Made by a program: the position numbers and the translations under genes. A stretch of DNA of 64,000 nucleotides from Natronorubrum halophilum (GTDB lineage Archaea; Halobacteriota; Halobacteria; Halobacteriales; Natrialbaceae): assembly GCF_003670115.1 (NCBI RefSeq), contig NZ_QQTY01000001.1:62001-126000 (forward strand), written 5' to 3'. Within the stretch, counting starts at the first letter, position 1. The number at the start of each line of letters is the position of its first letter. The notes beneath the pieces were generated by a model. The model was not told the origin of the DNA and did no database searches. It saw only the letters and a list, made by a program, of their open reading frames with translations. Of the stretch, positions 1-9,716 are shown one piece after another.

Positions 1-2277
1 AGCGGCTACAACTTACAGAAAGTGCTGCGGGAAAACGCGGCGGGAGAGGACGTACTCAATCTCTCGAAACTCATCGTGGGCGCGGAGGGAACGCTCGGCG
101 TCGTCGTCGAGGCCGAACTCGCGCTTGTGACTCGCCCCGAGAAGACCGCACTCACCGTCTGCTGTTACGACGACCTGCTCTCCGCGCTGGCTGCGGTTCC
201 CGAGGCGCTCGAACTCGAGGCCAGCGCCGTCGAGTTGATGGACGACGAGGTGTTCCGACTGGCGGCCGACTCTCCGGAGTACGCCGAGTACGCGGAACCG
301 ATTCCCGACGGCACCGCGGCGGTACTGATGGTCGAATTCGACTCGGAAGTGGTCGACGATCTCTCCGCGGCGCTCGAGAACGCGACGGCCCGTCTCGTGG
401 ACGCGGGAGCCGCGTTCGACTCGCTCGAGGCGCTGACTCCTGACCGACAGGATCGACTCTGGAAGCTTCGAAAGGCGTCGATTCCGCTGTTGATGAGCAT
501 GGAAGGCGATCCGAAACCGTACCCCTTCGTCGAGGACGCCTCCGTGCCGCCCGAGGAACTCGCCGAGTACGTGGCCGGCTTTCAGGAGATCCTCGCGGAC
601 CACGATACGACGGCAGCCTACTTCGCACACGCGGGCGTCGGTACCTTGCACATTCGGCCGGTGCTCAACCTGAAAGACGGCGAGGGCGTCGAAAAGATGC
701 GATCCATCGCCGAGGACGTGACCGACCTCGCGCTCGAGCACAACGGTGCCTTTTCCGGCGAGCACGGCGACGGCCTCGCGCGGACCGAGTTCAACCCGAA
801 GCTGTACGGTCCCGACCTCTGGCAGGCGTTCAAGGACGTGAAGTCGGCGTTCGATCCCGACTGGCGGATGAACCCCGGGAAGGTCGTCTACCGCGAGGAT
901 GCGCCCACGGATATCCGCGAACACCTTCGATACGGCCCCGACTACGCCTCGCTCGAACCGCAGACGAAACTCGATTTCGACGACGAGGGCGGCTTCTCCC
1001 ACCTCGTCGAACTCTGTAACGGCTGTGGGACCTGTCGCCAGACCGGCGGTGACGTGATGTGTCCGACCTACCGGGCGACCGAGGAGGAGATCGCGACGAC
1101 CCGCGGGCGGGCCAACCTGCTCCGGGCCGCGATCAGCGGCGAGATCGATCCGGAGGAACTCTACGACGAGCGGTTTCAACAGGAGGTGCTCGATCTCTGT
1201 ATCGGCTGCAAGGGCTGTCAGAGCGACTGTCCGACGGGCGTCGACCTCGCGAAACTCAAAGCCGAGGTCAAACACCAGTACCACGAACGCGAGGGGACGA
1301 GCCTCCGCGAACGGCTCTTCGCGAACGTCGATCGGTTCGCGGCGGCCGGAAGCGCCGTCGCCCCGATCGCCAACCGCGCCACGAGCGTGCCGGGCGCGCG
1401 GACGGTCCTCGAGAAAACGGTCGGGATCGCACCCGATCGGACGCTGCCGACGTTCCGGCGGGAGACGCTGGTCGACTGGGACGAGCAACGTGATTCGCGA
1501 GTCGATCCCGAGGCGGCCGAGGCGGGCGTCGTGCTCTTTCCGGATACGGACACGAACTACTCGAATCCGGCTCTCGGCAAAGCGGCCGTCGAACTCCTCG
1601 AGACCGCGGACATCCACGTGACGATACCTGACCTCGGACCGACCGGGAGATCGGCGTACTCGCAGGGGTTGCTCGACGACGCCGCCGACTGTGGCACCGA
1701 ACTGCTCGAGGACGTCGAGCCGTACCTCGAGCGGGGTTGGTCGGTTCTCTTCGTCGAGCCCTCCGATGCCGCGATGGTCGTCGACGAGTACCGATCGCTG
1801 CTGTCGGGACGCGTCGACGACGACCGACTCGAGCGGCTCGTGGCGAACGCCTACGGCGTGTGCGAGTTCCTCGACAGGCACCGGGTCGACGAACGATTGC
1901 CGTACGACCACGAAGACGGCCGGAGACGGCTGACCTACCACGGCCACTGCCACCAGAAGGCCCGCGGCGCGGACCACCACGCGGTCGGACTGCTGAGACG
2001 CGCGGGATACGCGGTCGAGCCCGTCGATTCTGGCTGCTGCGGGATGGCCGGCAGCTTCGGCTACGAGGCCGAACACTACGACCTCTCGCGGGCGATCGGC
2101 TCGATTCTCCGGGACCAACTCGAGGAGGCGTCGGCTAGCGGGGCCACGAGTACGGAAACCGACGGCGCTACGGTCGTCGCACCGGGAACCTCCTGTCGGA
2201 CGCAGATCGGCGATTTCGAGGGATACGACCGGCCGCCACACCCGGTGGAGTTGCTCGCGAGGGCTCTCGAGGCGTAA
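1..2277 (+). CDS. FAD-binding and Fe-S oxidoreductase, D-lactate/glycolate dehydrogenase type (3' part)
   Basis: The reading frame is open from the first base, so the N-terminal FAD-binding half lies outside the window; 758 residues are visible. Numbering from the first visible codon, the start belongs to the FAD-linked oxidase fold (a GTLGVV segment near residue 30). Two ferredoxin-type clusters follow: C339-x2-C342-x2-C345-x8-C354-P and C400-x2-C403-x2-C406-x3-C410-P. The C-terminus has the cysteine-rich CCG domain (HCHQK near 648, C679-C680-G). This GlcD plus GlcF fusion oxidises D-lactate or another 2-hydroxy acid and passes electrons to the membrane chain. The nearby glyoxalase-like gene makes D-lactate a reasonable substrate, but this is inference. 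Confidence 0.85.
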   Translation, partial: SGYNLQKVLRENAAGEDVLNLSKLIVGAEGTLGVVVEAELALVTRPEKTALTVCCYDDLLSALAAVPEALELEASAVELMDDEVFRLAADSPEYAEYAEPIPDGTAAVLMVEFDSEVVDDLSAALENATARLVDAGAAFDSLEALTPDRQDRLWKLRKASIPLLMSMEGDPKPYPFVEDASVPPEELAEYVAGFQEILADHDTTAAYFAHAGVGTLHIRPVLNLKDGEGVEKMRSIAEDVTDLALEHNGAFSGEHGDGLARTEFNPKLYGPDLWQAFKDVKSAFDPDWRMNPGKVVYREDAPTDIREHLRYGPDYASLEPQTKLDFDDEGGFSHLVELCNGCGTCRQTGGDVMCPTYRATEEEIATTRGRANLLRAAISGEIDPEELYDERFQQEVLDLCIGCKGCQSDCPTGVDLAKLKAEVKHQYHEREGTSLRERLFANVDRFAAAGSAVAPIANRATSVPGARTVLEKTVGIAPDRTLPTFRRETLVDWDEQRDSRVDPEAAEAGVVLFPDTDTNYSNPALGKAAVELLETADIHVTIPDLGPTGRSAYSQGLLDDAADCGTELLEDVEPYLERGWSVLFVEPSDAAMVVDEYRSLLSGRVDDDRLERLVANAYGVCEFLDRHRVDERLPYDHEDGRRRLTYHGHCHQKARGADHHAVGLLRRAGYAVEPVDSGCCGMAGSFGYEAEHYDLSRAIGSILRDQLEEASASGATSTETDGATVVAPGTSCRTQIGDFEGYDRPPHPVELLARALEA

Positions 2278-2898
2278 TCCCGGCTCGAGGTGGGGTGACG
2301 GAGGGCGATCGCAACTCAACCTCTCGAGGCGAGCACGGTCGACTCGGGGCGTCCGGTTTCGGGAATCGCCGATCTCCAGAAAAATATCGATAACCAGAGC
2401 TATGGGCCGATCCACCAGGAAACATATCTGTGTAAAATCTGTTCTTTTCCTGCTCGAGGTAGCGAGGTAAGAGACAGTATACTGCTATTTTCGGGTGGGC
2501 GATGCTACCAGCAAGAGACGCATTCATCGGGTTAGCTGTGTTTACCGCCCATTACGCAACCTGAACTCCGAGCAATATCGAACCGAAACGCGCCCGTGAA
2601 ATCACCGCTTCGAGAAACCGATCGTCCCCCAAACGATCCGACATTTCGGAAATATATACAGAATATGAATGCGATAGTTTCCGGATGCCGAAATCGAAGA
2701 ACGGAACACGCTCCGACTCGCTCCGTCACGATTTCCGAACGTCGCCAGCGGAACGTTCTCGGGTGCTCGCGACCGTCCGCTGGTATTCGGTCGCATACGG
2801 CTACGGTCGTTCACCTCAGGGAGTTGAACTCCGGTGTGATACCGCGGTAGCGTCGGAAAATCAGCTCCTTCCAGAGTGAAAGTACCGAGTCTGGCGGG
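2278..2898. other. Intergenic region between convergent genes
   Basis: About 620 bases between the convergent dehydrogenase and the aldehyde oxidoreductase. It is more AT-rich in the middle (about 2630-2690). I see no gene, repeat or strong hairpin. Confidence 0.5.
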
Positions 2899-4752
2899 CT
2901 ATCCGGCGAGTTCGGCGATATCCAGCCGTTCGAGAACCGCATCGGTCGGCTTCCCCTCGTCGTCCCACTGGCGGAAAGCGTAGTACTCCGTCAACATCGC
3001 GTCGAGTTCCGCCGGCGGACAGTACATTCCCTCGGAGGGACCCTCCGGAATCGGTTCCGTCATTACGCGGTGTGACAGCGTGTCGGTTTCCTTGCTCGCG
3101 ATACCGCGTTCGACGTTGATGAGTCGCTCGAGGTTGTAGATCCGTTCGCCGATCGCTTCGACCTCGTCGGTCGTCAGCTCCCAGCCGGTGGCGTAGTTGA
3201 TCGCGTCTCTGTACCGGTCGTTGATCCGTTTCCCCCACCCGCCCTCGCTGACGAATCGACACTGCGTGAGCGAGTCGCCGAGGGCCGTGTAGTGTTGGGA
3301 CCGAGCCGCGAACTCGGCGGTCCCCTCCGTCGTCTCCGCGTGCTCGCCACCGTACTGGCGAGTCGGTCTCGTATCGTGGTGTGAACCGCCGCGCGTCGAC
3401 GTCGCGTAGCCGACGCTCATCCCCTTGAGCCCTCGAGGCGAGTGCGCGGCGAACTCGAGGCCCTTCGAACCGTGTACGTATCGCTCGGCCTCGTCGCTCA
3501 GCTCCGCCGCCATCCGGAACGATCCGTCGGCGAGTCGGTCGCCGATGCCCTCGCGCGAACTCGTTTCCCGAGCGAGTTCGACGAGTCCGTCGGTGTCGCC
3601 GAACTCGAGGTGGTCCGAACTGTCTTCGGGGAGGTGCCCGCGGTCGTAACACTCGCGGGCGAACGCGACGGTGACGCCCCAGCTAATCGTATCCATCCCG
3701 AGTCGGTCGCAGAGATCGTTCGCCTGGATCACTCGTTTGATGTCGTACGCCTCGACCATCGTCGTCGTCGCGAAGAGGCTCTCGAACTCCGGGATCTTCG
3801 CGTCCGTGATGCCGAGCGATTCGACCGAGACGTGTTTCCCGCACTGTACGGCACAGTTCGCACACGTCGTGTCTTCGGTCACGTAGTCGGCGTTGAGGGT
3901 TTCGCCGCTGACCTCGTCGGCCCGTTCTGGCTCCGTGTGCTCGAACTGGTTGTTCCGGCGGCCGAGTTTCCCCATCTCGTTTACCGGGTTGACGAGGCCG
4001 CTCGTCCCGTATTCCTGGAGCATCTCCGTCTCTTCCATCAGCGGCTTCATCCGATCGATCGCGAGCGATTGGAGCCCGTCCGAATCCGCGATCTCGGGTT
4101 CGAACTCGCCCTCTCGTATCGCGACCGCTTTCAGGTTCTTGCTGCCGAGTACCGCCCCCGAACCGCCGCGACCGGCGACACCCTCTCGAATCTCCGATTC
4201 GTGGAGGAGACACGCGTATCGCACCTGATTCTCCCCCGCCGGTCCGGCAGCGATCACGTGGGTATCGAAGCCGTTCCCCTCGCGGTCGCGGATCTCCGAA
4301 CAGGTTTCGTACGTCTCCAGTCCCGCCAGATCCGGCGCTTCGACGATCTCCGCCCCGTGTTCGTCGATCGCGAGGTAGGACAGCTCCGGGGCCGCTCCGT
4401 GGATCGCGATCGCGTCGAAGCCGGTCGACTTCTGTGCGCAGGGGAACGTCCCGCCGAAGGTGCTGTCGAAAAAGCCGTTGGTCATCGGACTGATGAACCC
4501 GACGACGCCGCGACTGGTGCTCTGGAACGGCGTCAGATTCATCGGGCCCACCGCGAAGACCGCCGTGTTCTCCGGATCGAACGCGCCCGCGTCCGTCGGC
4601 ACGTGTTCGTGGATCAGCTTCGCTGCCAGTCCGTTTCCGCCGAGAAACCGGCGCGCGTCCTCGGGTTCGAGGGGGTCAATCCACGTTCGGTCGCTCGAGA
4701 GATCGACGTGGAGGATCTCGCCGCCGTAGACGCCCGGAACCGTCTCGCTCAT
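2899..4752 (-). CDS. Aldehyde:ferredoxin oxidoreductase family protein (tungsten/molybdenum pterin enzyme)
   Basis: The 617-residue protein has the full AOR architecture. The N-terminal domain opens with GGEILHVDLS-type sequence, and a glycine-rich pterin-binding stretch follows (about 193-209, AGRGGSGAVLGSK). The 4Fe-4S ligands are C297, C300 and C304, with a distal C498 matching the fourth ligand of the family; a D-T pair at 354-355 follows an LG. Family members oxidise aldehydes to acids with ferredoxin as acceptor. The start overlaps the stop of the upstream glyoxalase-like gene by four bases (ATGA), so the two are probably co-translated. The aldehyde cannot be read from sequence; methylglyoxal or a sugar-derived aldehyde are possibilities. 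Confidence 0.9.
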   Translation of the reverse strand: MSETVPGVYGGEILHVDLSSDRTWIDPLEPEDARRFLGGNGLAAKLIHEHVPTDAGAFDPENTAVFAVGPMNLTPFQSTSRGVVGFISPMTNGFFDSTFGGTFPCAQKSTGFDAIAIHGAAPELSYLAIDEHGAEIVEAPDLAGLETYETCSEIRDREGNGFDTHVIAAGPAGENQVRYACLLHESEIREGVAGRGGSGAVLGSKNLKAVAIREGEFEPEIADSDGLQSLAIDRMKPLMEETEMLQEYGTSGLVNPVNEMGKLGRRNNQFEHTEPERADEVSGETLNADYVTEDTTCANCAVQCGKHVSVESLGITDAKIPEFESLFATTTMVEAYDIKRVIQANDLCDRLGMDTISWGVTVAFARECYDRGHLPEDSSDHLEFGDTDGLVELARETSSREGIGDRLADGSFRMAAELSDEAERYVHGSKGLEFAAHSPRGLKGMSVGYATSTRGGSHHDTRPTRQYGGEHAETTEGTAEFAARSQHYTALGDSLTQCRFVSEGGWGKRINDRYRDAINYATGWELTTDEVEAIGERIYNLERLINVERGIASKETDTLSHRVMTEPIPEGPSEGMYCPPAELDAMLTEYYAFRQWDDEGKPTDAVLERLDIAELAG

Positions 4753-5132
4753 TTCGGCACCTGCTGGACGAATTCGACGGTGTAGCCGTCGGGATCGGTG
4801 ACGAACGCAACGCGCCGATCCGCCTCGTCGATCGTCGTCGGCTCGAGAACGACCTCGCAGTCGCTCGCTCCGACGACGCGTTCGAACGTCGCGTCGACGT
4901 CGTCGACGGTGAGGGCCAGATGGTCGACGCCGGACGGGGACACTGCGTCGCCGTCGCCGTTCGTGTCGTACTTGAACTGGAGTTCGGCACCGGCGTCCGT
5001 GCCGACGTAGTAGTTTCCGGTTCCGTCCGGCATCGTGAACTCCCGCCGGTATTCGAGGCCGAGAACGTCCTCGTAGAACGTCGTCGTTTCGTCCAGATCA
5101 GAGACCCAAATCGCGGTATGTGCTACGTCCAT
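4749..5132 (-). CDS. VOC-superfamily protein, glyoxalase I-like
   Basis: A 127-residue two-module VOC protein. The four positions expected to bind metal are all present: H5, E50, H71 and E120. This fits glyoxalase I, which isomerises the methylglyoxal-thiol hemithioacetal; haloarchaea use gamma-glutamylcysteine instead of glutathione. I chose the ATG at 5132 because the protein then begins MDVAHTAIWV, the normal start of the family; a longer frame upstream has no family similarity. The gene is first in a two-gene unit with the aldehyde oxidoreductase. Other VOC functions such as dioxygenase are less likely at this length. Confidence 0.82.
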   Translation of the reverse strand: MDVAHTAIWVSDLDETTTFYEDVLGLEYRREFTMPDGTGNYYVGTDAGAELQFKYDTNGDGDAVSPSGVDHLALTVDDVDATFERVVGASDCEVVLEPTTIDEADRRVAFVTDPDGYTVEFVQQVPK

Positions 5133-6054
5133 ATATCCTGTAAAACGTGGGCCTCTACCGTAAAGAAACCTCCACAAATAACACTCGAGGGTGCGTTTTA
5201 ATTGTATCTTCAATCGAGGAGAGGGTATTGGAGCCGTCGACCGTCGCTGCACGGCCGTCGTGCGATCGAGGAGAGCTCGATTCGATTGTGACGACATCCG
5301 AGAGTTGAGGACGGCAGGCGTCTGGTACACGCAAAAAGCGAGGCGGATGGTTACGGTGTCGATGAGACCGATCGAATGTCTCGACGGATTCGCGACCGGA
5401 TCAGCTTGAACGTGGTGGAACGCGAGCGGGCATCTGCAACCGATGGTGCTCTGCGTTCGTTGCCACTCCGAAATATGTCGAGATCAGATATTACTCTGAA
5501 GACAGTTATGTGTGGATAAGATCACTTGCGAAGAGTGATCCACGATCGGGTCCGAACGGACGATCTACCGTCTGCTAATCGGGAGCCTCGACTCACGTTG
5601 TGCTCGACGAGACGCCGATCGTGATCGATAGCTAGCGGTAGCCGCCGTGCCCCAGCGCCAATCCGAAAATGGATAACGAGCCATACGAGACAGTCGTTTT
5701 CAACACCTAACGACGTTACCACAGGTCGATCGACTAACGTAAACCGAGAGATACGACCGCTCTGACGCAGCGTTCTCATCGATGGGGTGCGTCTCCCGAC
5801 TGTATTCCGTCGGCGAGGACTCCGGTTTCGATACGAAAAGCGGAAGAGCCGAAGCGGGGTTCGTTCACATATGATTATCGATAGCTACTCGAATATGTCT
5901 TCATTAGAATATACTTGGCGCCTCGGGGTGGCGACCACCGAATCATCGTTCCGATCCCTCGTCGTTCGATGCGATCTCTCGACTACACAGACCGTTCCAC
6001 CGCACTTATCGTAGCAACTATACATTCAAGTACGAACGGACGAAAACGGGTCTC
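5133..6054. other. Intergenic region between divergent genes
   Basis: About 920 bases holding the divergent promoters of the glyoxalase-like/AOR unit and the SMP-30 gene. AT-rich patches occur around 5160-5210 and 5860-5920. No coding sequence here shows a recognisable family. Confidence 0.5.
6018..6026 (+). promoter_or_regulatory. TATA-like box of the SMP-30 gene
   Basis: The sequence ACTATACAT is centred about 33 bases before the ATG at 6055, consistent with a very short or absent leader. Confidence 0.4.
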
Positions 6055-6930
6055 ATGGATACCATCGAACGCGTCGCCGATATTCGTGCCCACACCGGAG
6101 AGGGACCGCTGTGGCATCCCGACGAACGACGACTGTACTGGGTCGATATTCCGGCCGGTCGACTCTATCGGTACGACCCCGCGACCGACGAGCACGAACG
6201 CGTCTACGAAACCGACGCCGATCCCCTCGGCGGGTTTACGATCGAAGCCGACGGCGCGTTGCTCCTGTTCACCCACGGGACCGTTAGCCGGTGGGATCCC
6301 AGTGCCGAAACCGGGACCGCCGAACCGGTCGCCGAGATCGACGCTGCCACTCGGTTCAACGACGTCATCGCCGACCCCGAGGGCCGCGTCTTCTGTGGAA
6401 CGATGCCCGGCGAACACGAACTCGGCGACCTCTACCGACTCGAGCCGGACGGCACGGCGACACTCGTCGTCGAGGACGTGGACATCGCCAACGGGATGGG
6501 GTTCTCGCGGGATACCGAGACGTTCTACTTTACCGAATCCGAAGCCCACCGCATCTACGCGTTCGATTACGACCGATCGACCGGCGACCTCACGAGCGAG
6601 CGAACACTGCTCGAGACGCCCGCAGACGACGGCGTCCCGGACGGAATGACCGTCGACGAGGAGGGTTCCATCTGGTCCGCCCGCTGGAACGGCGGCCGCG
6701 TCGTCCGGTATGACTCCGACGGAACTGCGGTCGACGAGATCGATCTCCCGGCGCGGAAAGTCTCCGCCGTCACCTTCGGCGGGCCGGAGTACCGCGACCT
6801 CTACCTGACGACCGCACTCGCCGACGGAAACCGATCCGACGAAGGCGACGGCGCAGGCGCGCTCTTTCGGGTCCCGGACGTCGGCGTCGCCGGCGTCCCC
6901 GAGTTCCGATCGCGAATCGCGCTCGAGTAG
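6055..6930 (+). CDS. SMP-30/gluconolactonase family protein
   Basis: A 291-residue six-bladed propeller protein. The metal-binding positions of SMP-30 lactonases are all visible: E16 in a TGEGP motif, N102 in RFND, N146 in ANGMGFS and D196 in PDGMT. The family hydrolyses aldonolactones to aldonic acids, the step after a sugar 1-dehydrogenase, so this could act behind the XacA-like xylose dehydrogenase or the Gfo/Idh/MocA enzyme next door. In Haloferax volcanii the characterised pentonolactonase belongs to another fold, so the sugar specificity here is inferred. The gene is monocistronic and convergent with the next gene. Confidence 0.88.
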   Translation: MDTIERVADIRAHTGEGPLWHPDERRLYWVDIPAGRLYRYDPATDEHERVYETDADPLGGFTIEADGALLLFTHGTVSRWDPSAETGTAEPVAEIDAATRFNDVIADPEGRVFCGTMPGEHELGDLYRLEPDGTATLVVEDVDIANGMGFSRDTETFYFTESEAHRIYAFDYDRSTGDLTSERTLLETPADDGVPDGMTVDEEGSIWSARWNGGRVVRYDSDGTAVDEIDLPARKVSAVTFGGPEYRDLYLTTALADGNRSDEGDGAGALFRVPDVGVAGVPEFRSRIALE

Positions 6931-6977
6931 CCGCGTCGGCGTCGATTCCGTTTCGTCGCCGAAGCGGATCGAGCGGG

Positions 6978-8081
6978 TTACGGCTCCTCCTCGTCAGCCG
7001 CCGGTTCGGGCGTTAGCTCGCCGCTGTCGACCATCGCCTCGAGCGGATTGTCGTCGATCTCGAGCGGGAAATCGACGCGGCCGCGGCGGCGGACGGACTC
7101 GTAGCCGCCGAACAGGATCTCGGCCGTATTGAGTCCGATCCGGCCGCTGAGCTTGGGTTCGGTTCCCGACTCGAGACACTCGAGTACGTGGTCGATCGCC
7201 CGGTCGTGGAACCGCGAGCCGAACCGATCTCGTTCGGTCCCCGTTCGGTGCATCGTCTCGCCGTCGACGTCGAGTTGCTCCGTCGAGCCGCCTCGTCGCA
7301 ACTCGAGCATCGGGCCGTCGTCGACGGCGATCCGGATCTGGCCGTCGGTCCCGCGGAGCAGGATGGCCGCCCCGACCATCTCGCTCCCCGTGCCGGTGGA
7401 CACCACGCCGTAAACGCCGTTGTCGTACCTCCACTGGGCCCACATCTGGTTCTCCTGGTGGGAGCCGAATCGCTGATCCTCCTCGCGGTAGTCCAGTTGG
7501 GCGATAACCCATTCTGCGGACCGATCGCCGGCAAACATTCCCGCGAGATCGACCGTGTGTGCGCCCGTGTCGTAGAAGTCCCCCCAGCCGATCTCGATGC
7601 GCTCGAGGTCGCCGATCTCGCCGTCCTCGAGGAGTTTCCTGGCGTCGACGAACGGGCGGCCGAATCGACGTTGCCGGTTGAACGTCAGTTGAACGTCTTT
7701 GCGCCAGCACGACTGGACCAGCCGCTTTGCGCTCGCCCACGTGTGTGCCATCGGCTTCTCGCAGTGGATAGCGTCGACGACGCCGCTGCGGGCACACCCG
7801 ACGACGATCTCTTCGTGAATCGCCGGCGGGACCGCCACGCTGACGACATCCGGTTCGACCGTCGCGAGCAGTTCGCGGTAGTCCTCGAAGACGCGTTCGG
7901 CTGCAATGTCGAACTCGTCCGCGAAGGCTGCGCCGTTCTCCGGGACGACGTCGGCACAGGCCACGAGCCGGCAGCGATCGTGGTTTCGGTACGCCTCCGC
8001 GTGTCGGTACCCCATCGCGAACCCGTCGAGCGTCGGAGTATCCGGATCCGGTCCGGTGCCGACGATAGCGACATCGTACAT
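6978..8081 (-). CDS. Gfo/Idh/MocA family oxidoreductase
   Basis: A 367-residue NAD(P)-dependent sugar or polyol dehydrogenase. The Rossmann start (VAIVGTG, 4-10) is followed by an unusual proline/aspartate-rich insertion before the first helix. The family EKP motif lies at 108-110 with the usual ...CEKPMAHT context. It is six bases downstream of the TIM-barrel gene and certainly in its operon. Such pairs usually oxidise or epimerise cyclic polyols or rare sugars. It lacks the N-terminal features of the xylose dehydrogenase at 40.8 kb, so a different substrate is likely. Confidence 0.85.
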   Translation of the reverse strand: MYDVAIVGTGPDPDTPTLDGFAMGYRHAEAYRNHDRCRLVACADVVPENGAAFADEFDIAAERVFEDYRELLATVEPDVVSVAVPPAIHEEIVVGCARSGVVDAIHCEKPMAHTWASAKRLVQSCWRKDVQLTFNRQRRFGRPFVDARKLLEDGEIGDLERIEIGWGDFYDTGAHTVDLAGMFAGDRSAEWVIAQLDYREEDQRFGSHQENQMWAQWRYDNGVYGVVSTGTGSEMVGAAILLRGTDGQIRIAVDDGPMLELRRGGSTEQLDVDGETMHRTGTERDRFGSRFHDRAIDHVLECLESGTEPKLSGRIGLNTAEILFGGYESVRRRGRVDFPLEIDDNPLEAMVDSGELTPEPAADEEEP

Positions 8082-8087
8082 CGATGA

Positions 8088-8825
8088 TCACCTGAACGAA
8101 TCGAGGACGGCCGCGCCGTGCTCGAGCGATTCGCGCGGGTTCGTCGGCTCGTCGTGTTCGTACACGTACCACTCGACATCCGCGGCTTGAGCCGCGTCCA
8201 GGCACGCCTCGAGGTCGACGTCTCCCTCGTCGAGTTCGGCGGGCGACATCGTCTCCGTATCGACGTCGGCGAAGTGAACGAGCGAGATTCGGTCGCCGTA
8301 GCGCTCGAGGAGCGCGACCGGATCGAGGCCGCCGGCGACCGCCCAGCCGAGATCGAGTTCGAACCCGAGACCGTCATCGGATTCGTCGAGGAGTTCCTCC
8401 ATCGCCGTGCGGTCGCCGCAGTCGACGAACTCGTGGTCGTGGTTGTGGTAGTGGAGGTCGAACCCGCGGTCGGCGACGGTGCCAGCCATCGTGGACAGCC
8501 GTTCTGCTGTGGACCGCACCGCCTCCGACGACTCGAAGTGCGTCTCGTCGAGGTACGGAACGACGAGCGTGTCACAGCCGAGTCGATCGTACGTCGAGAG
8601 GGTTTCCTCGAGCGATTCCTCCAGGTCCTCGAGGCCGACGTGTGCGCTGGCCGCGGCGAGACCGGCCCGCTCGAGGGTGGTCGCGACGGTGTCGATATCG
8701 GCGTCTCGGACGCGGTGAGCGAACTCGACGCCGTCGAACGACGTCGTCGCAACGTTCTCCAGTATCCGTGGGAGCGGGTCGTCGATCCCGCGAAGCGTGT
8801 AGAGTTGGATGGCCGTCTGTGGCAT
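8088..8825 (-). CDS. Sugar phosphate isomerase/epimerase family TIM barrel (xylose isomerase-like)
   Basis: A 245-residue AP-endonuclease-2-type TIM barrel. Likely metal ligands are E94 (YLDETHF), H129/D130 (YHNHDHEF) and an acid near E156-D158 (FELDLGW), with H184 further on. The family includes tagatose epimerases, inosose dehydratases and hydroxypyruvate isomerases, so the exact reaction is open. The ATG at 8825 was chosen because a TATA box lies 27-33 bases upstream and the protein begins normally (MPQTAIQLYT). First gene of a two-gene unit with the Gfo/Idh/MocA enzyme. Confidence 0.83.
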   Translation of the reverse strand: MPQTAIQLYTLRGIDDPLPRILENVATTSFDGVEFAHRVRDADIDTVATTLERAGLAAASAHVGLEDLEESLEETLSTYDRLGCDTLVVPYLDETHFESSEAVRSTAERLSTMAGTVADRGFDLHYHNHDHEFVDCGDRTAMEELLDESDDGLGFELDLGWAVAGGLDPVALLERYGDRISLVHFADVDTETMSPAELDEGDVDLEACLDAAQAADVEWYVYEHDEPTNPRESLEHGAAVLDSFR

Positions 8826-8851
8826 ACGATAACAATTTGACGGGTGCCACG

Positions 8852-8858
8852 TATATAG
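8852..8858 (-). promoter_or_regulatory. TATA box of the isomerase/dehydrogenase operon
   Basis: Read on the minus strand the box is CTATATA, about 30 bases before the ATG at 8825, which implies a leaderless transcript. Confidence 0.6.
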
Positions 8859-9493
8859 ATGGTGTAACCGGGGATTGTGGCTGGGTCGCCGATCCGCATC
8901 CGTCGACCCGGTCCGGACGAGACGGATCGCGGATTCGGGTTTAATCATAGAGAACGCAGTGGGTGCGCTACGAGTCGTGGCTTCACTGTGCGAACCGAAT
9001 CGACCGGTGATTCGAACCGGAGGCGTCCGACGTCAGTACGGCCTTGGTTTACAACCATATGATCGTAAATATCTGCCGAAGTTGCACCTCGAGCGCTGGA
9101 ACTCGATTTCGACTAGCGACACCGATCGCGCGATCCTATTACCCCTATTTGTCACCCGCGGGAGCTAGAAAAGCCGATGACATGATCGACACACTGCTGT
9201 TTCCCTCCCGATCGGCGGACGCCGTTCTATCCTGTCCTCGTGGCACTAGTACCGATGATAGGCGCTCTTTAATTTCTCTCGAGCGGATCTACTCGATACG
9301 AGTAATACTGTCGCAGCAGTGGCAAACGATCGTGAACTGATCGTGCGTATTAGTCACAAACACTCGCGAAAGTATCGGAGCAGAACGACAGGTACCGAGT
9401 CCTAGCCGAAAGAATCGTAATTCAGTAACGGTGGTGTCGAACGGGCAGTCGACGCCGGTAGTACTGTCTTTGAACTGAGAGTACCACTGAAAC

Positions 9494-9509
9494 CTCCGTT
9501 TAGACGGAG
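9494..9509. repeat. Inverted repeat, 6-base arms
   Basis: CTCCGT and ACGGAG are separated by TTAG, giving a simple hairpin. It lies about 210 bases beyond the stop of the GH4 gene and may contribute to transcript termination. Confidence 0.5.
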
Positions 9510-9523
9510 AAATATCGCGTGAG

Positions 9524-9539
9524 GCTGACGATCGTCAGC
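9524..9539. repeat. Perfect 16-base palindrome
   Basis: GCTGACGATCGTCAGC reads the same on both strands. It is about 180 bases downstream of the GH4 stop codon. It could be a regulator binding site or part of a terminator; no second copy was noticed. Confidence 0.5.
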
Positions 9540-9716
9540 TTCGGACTCGAGCAGCGTCGAGTCCGTCGAGACGGTGCGTAACCGTCTCGGCCCGAACTCT
9601 CCGGTTCGCCACCGGTGTCGATACCGTCGGCTGTCCGCCTCGTTCCGTTCGTTCGCCGCGAGCGTGGCGCTTTCGCACACTTTCGGAGTGCGACGATCGG
9701 ACTCCGCGTGCCACGT

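Larger units (their letters stand above)
8826..9716. other. Intergenic region with two inverted repeats
   Basis: About 890 bases between the isomerase promoter and the 3' end of the GH4 gene. No coding sequence is recognisable. The distal part holds a hairpin (9494-9509) and a perfect palindrome (9524-9539), annotated separately. Confidence 0.5.

Noticed and set aside
13-2415. Long open frames opposite the known genes, for example opposite the dehydrogenase and opposite GH127/GH2 (11794-14454, minus)
   Set aside because: They overlap well-supported genes and are rich in arginine and serine or valine, as expected for shadow frames in GC-rich haloarchaeal DNA.
9006-9022. TTCGAA-containing stretch resembling a tRNA T-loop
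   Set aside because: The stem bases beside the loop do not pair on either strand and no anticodon or acceptor stem can be drawn.
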